In this document: positions 18,407 to 27,816 of the stretch, piece after piece
How the letters are laid out: each line of letters starts with the position of its first letter
How positions within the stretch are numbered: the stretch's first letter is position 1
Program-made: the position numbers and the translations under genes
Notes under the pieces: model-generated
The model's database searches: none
What the model was told of the DNA's origin: nothing
What the model saw: the letters and a program-made list of their open reading frames with translations, nothing else
NCBI RefSeq assembly: GCF_029714945.1
Contig: NZ_CP121634.1
Coordinates: forward strand, 8,453,001-8,517,000
DNA from: Bradyrhizobium sp. CIAT3101
Lineage (GTDB): Bacteria; Pseudomonadota; Alphaproteobacteria; Rhizobiales; Xanthobacteraceae
DNA length: 64,000 nt
Direction of reading: 5' to 3'

Positions 18407-18629
18407 AATGGCATGCTCGCTTAGCTATCTGTTTCAAGGGTCTCCACGGCTGCCCGCTTGAAGCGCCGCAACACGCTGAGAGATCGGCGCAGGCTGGGTG
18501 AGACTATGCCACCGATACTTTTCGCGCCGTCTATCTGAACCTTTCCTCATCCCATCACGACTGGCGCTCAGGACGAGAGATCGTGCGATCATCACACTTG
18601 ACAGCCGCTCCCGGACACAACTGGGCCGG

Positions 18630-20261
18630 TTATCCTGAAGACACACTCTTTCTTAACTTCTCTCGCAGAGCATTGTCGTTCCGACGATGCCTCTCCCGCC
18701 GACTCTGCAGCATCGCTATCAGAGAGCTCGAGAAGCCCATTAGGATCTCGCTATTGTGCTGCCCCAACGTCGGCGCCGCCGCGCGAATCGTATAAAGTCC
18801 GACCCTTCGCCGTTCGGCATCGATGGCTGTAGATGCGCGCCTATGACAGGGCGCTCGACTTGCTGCAGAAATGCGCGCGACCTTAGGGGGCTCCTGGAGC
18901 AGGTCGATTGGGTGCCGAGCTACGCCGGACGCAACACTTACCGACTGCAATTCGAACATCACCTGATCTGCATTGCGGGTGCGCGTCGAGGCTTCGATCG
19001 CGTTTTCGATGTTGTCCTCAACGCAACGGCGGGCTTCCCCAGCATTAAGCGACGCGTCCACAGCCCAGTCTCGTCGACCAATAAAAATGGCAAGCCTCTG
19101 CCACATCTCATTGTCGGTGGCGGCTACTATAAGCCAGTTATCCTCGCCCGCGCATCGAAAGCAGCCGTGAGGCACGAGCTGCGGATTTCGATTGCCGTAT
19201 CTTTTCGGCGACATAGGGTCGATCGAGTGGATAGTGAACCATGGCGCCGCAATTGGCCGCATGCATTCGATCTGGGCAAGGTCAATAAGCTGCCCCTGCC
19301 CGGCATAGCGGGCACAAACCAGCGCGATCAGAACTGCGGCGCAGCCGTTCAAGCTGCCGATAGCATCTCCGAAGGCAACATGGCTCATCACGGGCGACAT
19401 GTCGGACTTTCCGACTACGCCCGACAAACCCGAGCTCCGTTCGAGTGTCGAGCCGTAAGTCCGACAATCGCGATAAATACTATCCGCGCCAAACGCGGAC
19501 ATCGACAACTTAGCAGATCGAGGGTTGAGCGCTCGGAGCACATCACAACGTGGTCCGAGTTTGGGCAGGAAATCTACTGGATAATCATCGACAACAATAT
19601 CAGCTTTCGCCAAAAGGCGCTCAACAAGAGCGAGACCCCGTGGCCGCGTGAGGTCGGGCCTAATGCCGCTTTTGTCGAGGTTCATGTTGCAGAAGCATGG
19701 CGCCCCCTCGTACATCTTGTCTTCGATGACAGCTGGGCGTCGGTCAACGCCGCGCCCCAAATCCGGATTTTGGATGGCCTCGATTTTGATGACGTCCGCA
19801 CCAAGATCCGCCGGGATACGCGTACACGACGGTCCTGCCCACCCCATCGAAAAGTCTACCACGCGCCCCCCATCCAACGGCGGCCGTCCGGCATCAATGA
19901 AAGGACAATTCGCGAAATCAACATCCCGACCATCGATCAAGAAATCGCAATCCTCGATCAGTGCTGTTAGTCGGGTGATCGCGCCCGCCTCAGCAGGATC
20001 GAGGATAGTGATCGATCTGTTAAACTTGCGAAATACGAACCACGCACTTTGATCCTTGAGAGTGACTGGCGCAGTAGGGCGCATTCGATCTCCCAGCCGC
20101 GGCTCGATCTTCTGAACGTCAACCCCGAAACCTCCGAACAATCGAGCGCAATAGCTGCTCGCGTCCGAGCTGCCGATATCGATCACGCTCAGATGGGACA
20201 GCCCCCCGGGAGACTGCTTCTCTTTCCTATCTATACAATGCCCCCGAATATCACCTACCAT
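18630..20261 (-). CDS. CaiB/BaiF-type (class III) CoA transferase, two-part
   Basis: A 543-residue protein with a partial first CaiB-like segment (VIDIGSSDASSYCARLFGGF, FGVDVQKIEP) followed by a full second domain (DFSMGWAGPSCTRIPADLG, ADVIKIEAIQNP, then YGSTLERSSGLSGVVG). Class III CoA transferases move CoA between carboxylic acids through an aspartyl-CoA intermediate. Duplicated-domain members of about 800 residues exist, and this one seems shortened at the front. Near 18795-18890 the translation departs from family sequence and then returns (TIRAAAPTLGQHNSEIL); the expected residues FLQQVERPVIGAHLQP appear in another frame, so two compensating indels are likely. Function may be impaired. 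The substrate is unknown. Confidence 0.72.
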   Translation of the reverse strand: MVGDIRGHCIDRKEKQSPGGLSHLSVIDIGSSDASSYCARLFGGFGVDVQKIEPRLGDRMRPTAPVTLKDQSAWFVFRKFNRSITILDPAEAGAITRLTALIEDCDFLIDGRDVDFANCPFIDAGRPPLDGGRVVDFSMGWAGPSCTRIPADLGADVIKIEAIQNPDLGRGVDRRPAVIEDKMYEGAPCFCNMNLDKSGIRPDLTRPRGLALVERLLAKADIVVDDYPVDFLPKLGPRCDVLRALNPRSAKLSMSAFGADSIYRDCRTYGSTLERSSGLSGVVGKSDMSPVMSHVAFGDAIGSLNGCAAVLIALVCARYAGQGQLIDLAQIECMRPIAAPWFTIHSIDPMSPKRYGNRNPQLVPHGCFRCAGEDNWLIVAATDNEMWQRLAIFIGRRDWAVDASLNAGEARRCVEDNIENAIEASTRTRNADQVMFELQSVSVASGVARHPIDLLQEPPKVARISAASRAPCHRRASTAIDAERRRVGLYTIRAAAPTLGQHNSEILMGFSSSLIAMLQSRRERHRRNDNALREKLRKSVSSG

Positions 20262-21120
20262 GCGTGCCTCGAACAGCGAGCGTTCCGCTGCTTAACGGGG
20301 CCATGGCTACCCCGGCCGTCGCGGCCAAGCGATCGAGGGCCGCGTTCCGTCTCATACCGCCGTTGGTTGCTAGATCCAGTGAGATACGCACAAGCCGGTA
20401 CTCGGAAGCGAGCCCGAGCACGGCCAACATCAGGCGGGTCCGGATCAGGATACTCAACATCTGGCTCGAACAAGCACGATGTCATCAAGTGGCCGGCGCT
20501 CGGCTGTCCACGGTGGGCTGCATTGCCGGATTTATGCGGAATATAGGAACAGCTGGATGCAAACAAAGCCGTGTGCGCTCTTTTCGCTCTTGAAGAGAAA
20601 GTGAGATCAGCGCCAGCAACTATCGTACCAATTACGTCGAGCCCGAAACTCACGATGCGAGACAAAGGCCGGACGGATTTTACAGCGCATCCGATGCGAT
20701 TGACCGCACTGAAGCGACTAACACAAAATGTGCGAAATGAGACACAGCGCCAGCTTGCACTCGGTTATCTGCCGGACAAGCCTAAATACCCGAATGTCGC
20801 GAACATCTTCGATTGTGGTGGCACGATCGCACTGAGCGAGAGTTCCTGGCTCCTGATCGCCACCAAGAGCGAAGATGAAGTGGAAATCGGACCAAGTAAA
20901 GCGCCGGCCGGCAGTGGTCGGAGAAGCAACGATCCGCATCATGCTGGAACGAGGCGAGCATCCGGAATTACCCATAAATTCCTCCTGCATACCTGCCGTC
21001 CTTCCAGTCGTTCGCACCAGAAATCCCGCCTCGACTCTCTTTTGCGCCACGTCAAAGCGCTTGGATCAGCTCCTGACTAGATGAAGGAACCTCGGCTAAG
21101 TTCAGTATTGGTTCGGCTCT
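20262..21120. other. Intergenic, decayed
   Basis: About 860 bases with overlapping shadow frames on both strands and no clear domain. It separates the minus-strand CoA transferase from the plus-strand rpoN pseudogene. Confidence 0.35.
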
Positions 21121-22510
21121 ATGTCGCTCGCGCAGAGATTAGAGTACCGGCATTTGCAATCGTTGGTCATGTCGCCGCAGTTAATGCGGGCGATCAAGCC
21201 GCTGCAATTGTCCAATCTCGATCTCACGGCGTTCGTGGAGGAGGAGCTCGAGCGCAATCCTGTGCTCGAGCGCGCCAGTGGCGAGGCAGCCGGCGTCGGA
21301 TCCCCGACTGGGGTCGGTGAGGTCAGTGGCGAACAGCCGGCCGAGGCGGCCGCGCCGAACGCCGAGGACGCGGCGCCCGTCTACACCGATGGGGCGCCGG
21401 CACATCGGGTGACGAAGGCTACAATCTTGACGCTTTTGTCGCTGCCGAGACAACATTGTTGGGCTCTCTCGCCGAGCAGCTCTCGGTCGCCGTTACCTCA
21501 CCCACGCAGCGGATGATCAGGCAGTATTTGATTGACCTCGTCGATGAAGCCGCCTATCTGCCGCCCGATCTCGGCGGGGCGGCCGAGCGGCTTGGGGTAA
21601 CGCAACAGGACGTCGAGGACGTTCTTGCCGTGCTGCAAAAATTCGATCTGGCGTCTGCGCGCGCAATTTGGGCGAATGCCCGGCGATCCAGCTGCGTGAG
21701 CTCGACCGCTACGATCCCACGATGCAGGCCCTCGTCGAGCACCTTTATCTTCTCGCCATGCGCGACATCGCCAGCCTTCGCAAGCTCTGCGGCGTCGACG
21801 ACGAGAACATCGCCGACATGATCGGCGAGATCCCCGGCTCAATCCGGAGCGCCGCATGAAGTTCGGTTCGGCGCGGCTCCAGACCATGGTGCCCGACGTC
21901 TATGTCCGACCGCGTCCGGACGGGGGCTGGTATGTCGAGCTCAACAGCGACACCTTGCTGCACGTGCTAGTTAACCAGACTTACTATTCCGAGCTGTCGA
22001 AGAAAATCGGCAGGGACGGCGACAAGTCGTATTTCACTGATGCACTGCAGAACGCGTCGTGGCTGGTGCGCGCCCTCGACCAGCGCGCCCGCACGATCCT
22101 GAAAGTTGCAACCGAGATCGTGCGCCAGCAGGACGGCTTCTTCACCCATGTCGCGCACTTAAGGCCGCTGAATCTGAAGGCGGTTGCCGAGGCATCCAGA
22201 TGCATGAATCCACAGTGTCGCGCGTTACCGCCAACAAATACATGGCGACAACTCGCGACACATTCGAGTTGAAATATTTCTTCATGGCGTCGATCGCGTC
22301 GGCCGACGGTGGCGAGGCGCATCAGCGGAAGTCGTGCGTCACCAAATCAAGCAGCTGATCGATTCGGAGCACCGTCCGCGATCCTGTCGAATGATACCAT
22401 CGTGGAACGCTTGCGCGCCTCGGGGATTGATATATTAATCGCCGCACGGTCGCGAAGTACCGCGAAGCCATGCGCATTCCGTCCTCAGTGCACCGCCGTC
22501 ACGACAAAGA
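21121..22510 (+). pseudogene. rpoN: Sigma-54 factor rpoN, multiply frameshifted
   Basis: The whole length of RpoN is recognisable but broken into at least five frames. Region I begins at the ATG with LAQRLEYRHLQSLVMSPQL and ELERNPVLERASG; core-binding blocks include RMIRQYLIDLVDEAAYLPPD and REIR-like AIQLRELDRYDPTMQALVE; then VPDVYVRPRPDGGWYVEL, ALDQRARTILKVATEIV and the HTH MHESTVSRVTANKY. The RpoN box reads RRTVAKYREAMRIPSS near 22440-22490. No single frame spans the gene and region II residues are altered, so a functional sigma-54 is not expected. It is a second-copy relic, as RpoN is otherwise needed for nif and fix promoters. A hairpin lies at 22554-22579. Confidence 0.92.
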
Positions 22511-22553
22511 GTGGGCAACAATCAACAGCCGAGCATCGGCCATATCTCGCCAT

Positions 22554-22579
22554 CCTCCCCAAGCCGTTGATTGGGGAGG
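22554..22579 (+). terminator. Hairpin downstream of the rpoN relic
   Basis: A perfect nine-pair stem CCTCCCCAA (22554-22562) with TTGGGGAGG (22571-22579) and an eight-base loop. No U-tract follows, so terminator function is uncertain; it may be the old rpoN terminator. Confidence 0.45.
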
Positions 22580-23728
22580 CCGAAGGCGACCCTTTGTCGC
22601 ACTACCGAAAAGCGGCCTTGAACTTCGTCGGGCGCTATTACTCGCCGCGGACTGCGATGGCCAGGAGCGATAAGCGACGACTGGGCTGCTGCGATATTGG
22701 AGAGCGAGACTTTCCCCGGCTTGGCTCGATCACATCATCGAGATGAAATCCGTTGGTACGCGTGGCTGGAGGGCTTATTAGGCCTCTTAGAGGGTGCAAT
22801 TCGGGGAGGTTCAGATGATGATCCCGGCGGGCCGCTGCTACCAACGCGCGGCTTTGGATTAGATCATTAGTAACGTTGCTCGAGGCAACACCGCCGATCG
22901 CGATAGGACGCGGCTTCTTCGCCTCAGAGACTTTGCGCGCCAGGTCGATGACGAGAACGCTCAGAAGGCAGTTGGCACCGTTCTCGTGCGCTTAAACGTT
23001 TCGGTCCCAAGCAGGTTGGCAAAGCCGCCGGCAGTGGTCTAGACAATTGCGCTATGACAATCGCAGCCCGCGAACGGCAGGAGCGGAAGCGGCACGGGCC
23101 GCCTCGCCCTTTTCCGAGCCAGCGGCTACGCTCGTCAGCTTCTCGCAAAGTTTCTGGGGTAACGGAGCCGTCCTTGTTTACGAAAGGCATGGTGAGCCCG
23201 GGACAAACATACCCATCTAAGGGGGCGCTTTTGATGAAGGTCCAGCACGCGTGGAATGATCGCGAGACCGGCTAGAAGTCGCAAGAGCTCCTTGATCAGC
23301 AATTAGCGAATGCTCGCGAAACTTACGCGATGTCCCGTCTCAGGAGGTGCTTACCAATACTGAGATTGACGGAGATTCTTGAGCAGGCAATCCAGCCAAA
23401 GAAAACGCGCGGACCAACAACACAGCACGGTGCGGAGCTATACTGGCGCGTTCTTGTAACTCAGATCTCGTGGTGAAAAGATCGCTGCACTGAGACCACG
23501 ACCGCGTACTGGCCCGCGCTGAGAGACCCTTTTGTCCCACGACAAGCTAATGACTCCTGTGTTACTAGGGCCACACCTCCTTGACCATCGCAATGCTCCG
23601 GCGGAGCACGTCAAAGTTATGTTCCTTGCGCGGAAAAGAGGTGGCCACGTGAGCGAGACGTCACCATCACTGCACAATTATCCTCAACAAGCCGTGCTCT
23701 CGTTTAGGGCATCATCAGCTTGCTCGTA
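22580..23728. other. Decayed region, nothing recognised
   Basis: About 1.1 kb with short open frames only; no domain recognised on either strand. Confidence 0.35.
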
Positions 23729-23929
23729 TCAGCCAACCCGGAGATCCTCAGCTGACAATTTTGCCCGTACGCCCGTCTTTAGCTCATAACTTACGCGGGC
23801 TACCTCTTCGAGGGTGGTGAAACCAGCTTTTTCAACGGCACTAAGGTGCACGAAGACATCGGGGCCTCCATCCTCGGGCCTGATGAACCTATAACCCTTG
23901 GTCGGATTGAACTACTTCACAAAACCCAT
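23729..23929 (-). pseudogene. Cold-shock protein (CspA family) with one nonsense codon
   Basis: Reading the minus strand from the ATG at 23929 gives MGFVK, a TAG stop, then FNPTKGYRFIRPEDGGPD, VFVHLSAVEKAG and a normal ending at 23729, 67 codons in all, the family length. The stop replaces the conserved Trp of the KWFNP motif (TGG to TAG). CspA proteins are single-stranded nucleic acid chaperones. Everything else is in one frame, so this is a recent or slow-decaying pseudogene, or a sequencing error at one base. The nearest downstream gene is unrelated. Confidence 0.85.
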
Positions 23930-24678
23930 CGCCACGGCGGCACCTCCATACGGAACGCTTGTGATCTAGCGAAGAGTCTTCCGATCATCAAGAGCAGCGA
24001 CAACTAACGCCGCGGACTCGATGCGAAGGGCTCGCGCTCTTTTTGTCGGATGGCCTAGCTAGGCTCAATACGAGAACGATAGAAACGTCGCTGGCGCGAG
24101 GCCTCAGGACCCTGATGACGCTTTTGTCTCCTTCGGTTGCTGTGTCTAACGGTTTAGAGAATTGCATGCTTAGCACACGTCGCTCTGATCATACCAAAGA
24201 CGAGCTGAGTATTGGTGGGCCGCGAGGATCGCTTGCCGGGCCGGCAAAGCGCCGTGAGCATCAGCCGAATATGGTGAGGCGTGTAGATCCCTAGACTTCG
24301 AGGAACGTCTAACAGCAGCGGGTTTTGGAAATGCGCCTGCCGGCCTTCGCTGCCGCCTCGAAATGTCCGGCCCACGCTGTCCAAGCCGCCTTTGGATAGC
24401 CAACGGACTTCAACCTGTGACAGGTATATGCCAATAGGTTCGCAACAGGGAGACAGACGATTCCGGCCGGGCTCACCGTCGAGCTTTCAAGAGCGTGACG
24501 TGCCGGTGGCATATGTCAACTCACTCGTCCGCGTTGCGCCTCACCATTACGATAGGCTACGACCTGGAAGCACGCCATATCGGCGCCTCTTTGATCGCAT
24601 ACAGTTGGCAGGACGCAACTTGCTTCGTATTTCGACACAGCAATCCACGGCCTTATTAGCCCTACCGCGAACGGCGGT
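23930..24678. other. Intergenic, nothing recognised
   Basis: About 750 bases without a recognisable gene. Confidence 0.35.
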
Positions 24679-24948
24679 CTAAATCAGACGCAGACGTCGC
24701 GCTTTGACGACACACTGGGTACGGGTGCTCGTTTCGAGCTTTCGCATCGCATTCTTGATATGAAAGTTGACGGTGTTATAGCTGACGTTCAGGATGACCC
24801 CGATCGCCCAGGATGACTTCCCCTTCTCGACCCATCGCAAACACTGTACTTCCCGTTCCGACAGTACAGCCACTTTCTCTTCGACATCGGCCATGACTTT
24901 TTCCTGGGCTTGAGAGAACAGGAACGGCATCAGCAAATGCCATACCAT
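24679..24948 (-). pseudogene. Truncated LuxR-family regulator (HTH end only)
   Basis: An 89-codon frame containing a complete LuxR-type HTH: LSEREVQCLRWVEKGKSSWA then NVSYNTVNFHIKNAMRKLE, ending in ARRLRLI. It is clearly paralogous to the C-terminus of the regulator at 15038-15799 but lacks the autoinducer-binding domain. Upstream minus-strand sequence has only a scrap of similarity (EELALIRREFAWA, in another frame near 24970). An HTH alone could still bind DNA, but a relic is more likely. Confidence 0.78.
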
Positions 24949-25341
24949 TCACTCGCCCAGGCAAACTCCCGCCGAATCAGAGCAAGCTCTTCGGAGATAG
25001 CGGCTCCACTCTGGCGCGAGGCTGCCATCTCAAGCCAGCCATGTAGAAGAGCTCTCGCCACATGTCGTAAACGCTGCAACCGCATCACGACAATCGCAGC
25101 GGTCGATACCACACTCTGCGTGGAATATAATCCCTTCACTAAGCGCTCCTCGCGCCAGAGAGCATTGATTTACGCCCATAACTCATAGCGGCGACTTTGC
25201 GTTTCATGTCAATCTTTGGCAATCATGCAAGCCCTTTACGTCAAAATAAACTACCAAAGATGGTCATTGATAGCCGTCAATCCAAAAGGGTATTAGCAGC
25301 GGCGTTTGCGTCAACCGAAGCTCAGCTTTCAGGATTTGTGA
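24949..25341. other. Intergenic upstream of the PEP mutase gene
   Basis: About 390 bases that include the presumed promoter of the PEP mutase gene and remnants of the LuxR 5' part. No sigma-54 type -24/-12 element with correct spacing was found. Confidence 0.35.
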
Positions 25342-26268
25342 ATGCGGTATCAACCACAAGCCGTTCGGCCCACCGCAGGTCTGCAATACACCGGGCCATC
25401 CCCTGTCGAAAGGCTTCGCGCCGAGGTCTGTTCGAATGGTGAGCTCTCGTTTCTGATGGAGACGCATGATGGCCTTTCGGCTAGAATCGCCGAGCGTTCG
25501 GGATTCAAGGGGCTGTGGGCTTCTGGTTTGTCGATTGCCAGCTCGCTGGGCTTTCGCGATGCCAACGAAGCTTCATGGAGCCAGCTCGTCGAGCGCGTCG
25601 AACGCATCGTGGATACGACTGAGATACCGGTGCTCGTTGACGGGGATGGGGGCTTCGGCAACTTCAACAATGCCCGCCTCCTTGCACGCAAGCTCTGCCA
25701 GGCTGGCGCCGCGGGCGTCTCGCTTGAGGACAGCCGCTTCCCGAAGATGAACTCGCTCATCGGTGAGCGGCATCCCCTAGCCGATATCGATGAATTCTCC
25801 GGGCGTCTGCGGGCTGTGAAGGATAAGGTCGCGGAACACCTTCTTCTCGTGGCTAGGATCGAAGCGCTGATCGCGGGTCACGGATTGAACCATGCTATCG
25901 TTCGTGCTCACGCCTATGCCGACGCCGGAGCGGATGCCATCTTGATTCACTCGCGAAAGAGCACCGCGGACGAAATTCTTTCGTTCGTCACCGAGTGGGG
26001 AAACCGGCTTCCTGTCGTGATCGTTCCGACGACTTACTATCGAACGCCAGTCTCCACCTATCGCGATGCGCGCATCTCCACGGTCGTTTGGGCCAATCAC
26101 TCTATGCGAGCTGCGGCAGCTGCAATGCGACGGGTCTGCGATAGAATCGCAGCTGAGGAGAGCGTTGCCAGCATTGAATCTCATATTGCACCGCTCAGCG
26201 AGATTTTCGAGCTCCTGAAGTATGACGAACTCGCCTTAGCCGAACAGCAATACCTACATCCCCGATAG
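25342..26268 (+). CDS. Phosphoenolpyruvate phosphomutase (PEP mutase) family
   Basis: A 308-residue enzyme of the isocitrate lyase/PEP mutase superfamily. GLWASGLSIASSLGFRDANE (residues 57-76) and PVLVDGDGGFGNFNNARLL (Asp100 and Asp102 as metal ligands) are classic PEP mutase blocks. The signature EDKxxPKxNS reads EDSRFPKMNS (129-138): the first Lys is Ser, but the catalytic Lys, Asn and Ser corresponding to K120, N122 and S123 of the mussel enzyme are kept. PEP mutase makes phosphonopyruvate, the first C-P bond step of phosphonate biosynthesis. An AGGA site precedes the ATG. The next gene is a broken nucleotidyltransferase often paired with PEP mutase; no phosphonopyruvate decarboxylase is present, so the pathway here looks incomplete. 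Phosphonopyruvate hydrolase is an alternative. Confidence 0.88.
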   Translation: MRYQPQAVRPTAGLQYTGPSPVERLRAEVCSNGELSFLMETHDGLSARIAERSGFKGLWASGLSIASSLGFRDANEASWSQLVERVERIVDTTEIPVLVDGDGGFGNFNNARLLARKLCQAGAAGVSLEDSRFPKMNSLIGERHPLADIDEFSGRLRAVKDKVAEHLLLVARIEALIAGHGLNHAIVRAHAYADAGADAILIHSRKSTADEILSFVTEWGNRLPVVIVPTTYYRTPVSTYRDARISTVVWANHSMRAAAAAMRRVCDRIAAEESVASIESHIAPLSEIFELLKYDELALAEQQYLHPR

Positions 26269-26587
26269 CACAGGACAGCAGGGTTGGCGCCTGACGTTGC
26301 CCTTCTTCAAACCTGCCCGATGCGCTCTCACTCTCGTCGGTCCCGCACCAGTGTCACCCGCCGGGCTGCGATGTAAACTCCCGGACACGCTATGGGCATC
26401 GCAAACAGCTGTCCCTACAGCTTAAGGAAGCACACACAGCGGCTGATGCCAGTGTATGCCTCGACTACAAATCATGCATTTCTCATTCAATCGACGAGGA
26501 AATCTCGCACGTTCGCGGCAAGCCCGAATGGAGGTCCACGACGCCTTCAGCAGTGAAATTCGGGATGAAAAACGCAGATGAAAGGCC
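26269..26587. other. Spacer between PEP mutase and nucleotidyltransferase relic
   Basis: About 320 bases with no recognised gene. Confidence 0.35.
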
Positions 26588-27360
26588 CTGAATGCTCCCA
26601 AGCGTGCGCTCATTCTTGCCGCTGGAGTGGGGGCTCGTCTGCGGCCACTAACGGATCTCAACCCGAAACACTTGGTCCAGATCCATGGTACTCCCATCCT
26701 GCACAACGCGCTACATAACCTTGGGTGTGCCGGCGTGGAACAGGCGACAATGATGTCGGTATGGCAAAGAGGCGATCCAAATGCCTGCGCCAGGCGCTCT
26801 GGCGGTGTTGCAATTAAGTAGGTCGAATTGCCTGTTTACGACCGTGCTGGGAATGCCTATTCGCTCTGGTTGGCGCGCGACGCGCTCAATTCCGGGGACC
26901 ACTTCCTTCTCGTGAGGCGACGTCTTCATCAAGGAAAATGCCCTGCGGCAGCTGATCATCAGTGAAGCGCCCGACGCGGCTGCTGTCGCGCCCTTCCATG
27001 ATCTGATGCATGGATCAATGCGGTCCTGCTGTCGGATCTTGAGTTCATTTCAGAATTTAATTTGAAGCAAACCGAGAGAGAGAGAGAGAGAGAGAGAGAG
27101 TTCATGCAGATGGAACTGCTCTTTCCAAGACGAAGAACCTCTTACGGCGAACAGCGTCTACTCTGCGAACGGAGATAATTCCGGTCCTAGGTGATATGAT
27201 CAGGGCCGGAGCTACCCAGACCTAAAGCGACGAGCTGCTTTCCTATCGCGCCGAACACAGGCCTGCTGATTGACCGTGAGGTCGATAGTCTCAGGTGGAC
27301 CAAAGCCATGATGCGGAAGGTCTGTGTACCGCCGAGCGCATCTTCGGGAAAGCCCATACG
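26588..27360 (+). pseudogene. CTP:phosphonate/phosphocholine cytidylyltransferase-like (PntC-type), broken
   Basis: The N-terminal nucleotide-binding block RALILAAGVGARLRPLTDLN with KHLVQIHGTPIL is clear. The frame then hits TAG at 26819 and continues in the same frame as VELPVYDRAGNAYSLWLARD, shifts to reach GDVFIKENALRQLIISEAPD and AAAVAPFHDLMHG, and shifts again to LSDLEFISEFNLKQT. A GA repeat (27074-27100) interrupts it, and the C-terminal DMIRAGATQT block lies near 27195-27225 with more stops. Intact relatives activate phosphonates or phosphocholine with CTP and are often fused or adjacent to PEP mutase. The start codon is also displaced by an apparent early frameshift after an ATG at 26578. 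Non-functional as it stands. Confidence 0.82.
27074..27100 (+). repeat. GA dinucleotide microsatellite
   Basis: An uninterrupted (GA)13G tract of 27 bases within the nucleotidyltransferase relic. Simple repeats of this length are rare in bacteria and prone to slippage. Confidence 0.97.
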
Positions 27361-27816
27361 TTTATCCAGCCGCCCGAGGCTGAGGTTCATGATAGTCACG
27401 GAACTTTGCCGCAGCACCTGTTTATCACTTTGGTGGCTGCGTCTGTTGCCGGCGCGTAAAAGCCCTTAAGACTCGCAAGCTTAACGGGGGCCGTAACCAA
27501 ACGCGGCCGGTTATTGTCTCAGCAGAACGCGACCGGTTCGTCCCGGCATGGAGCGTGCAAGCGATGGTGGCAAGGTAAACAGTTGTGGCCCGCGGCCGCT
27601 TTTGCCGCAGGAATGGGACGACATCTACGATTTGAAGGAGCCGGATGACTTCGATTTGCTCGCTTGCGCTTTTCCGGATCGAGGCTCTCCTGCAAGCGAC
27701 TGCTCCTCCGAACCAATCTCTTTAAAGTCGAATCTGAACCTGATTTTTGGTGCGCAAAGTGCACCTCACCAAATTTATCGATCGGCATTTCAATCATGGT
27801 TGCGGACAATACGGAT
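27361..27816. other. Intergenic, nothing recognised
   Basis: About 450 bases; shadow frames only. Confidence 0.35.

Noticed and set aside
18756..19970. 404-codon plus-strand frame
   Set aside because: Lies antisense to the CoA transferase gene and has no domain; shadow frame.
20251..20665. Possible MmgE/PrpD-like start (IVSFGLDVIGTIVAGADL) on minus
   Set aside because: Only a vague N-terminal resemblance and no continuing similarity.
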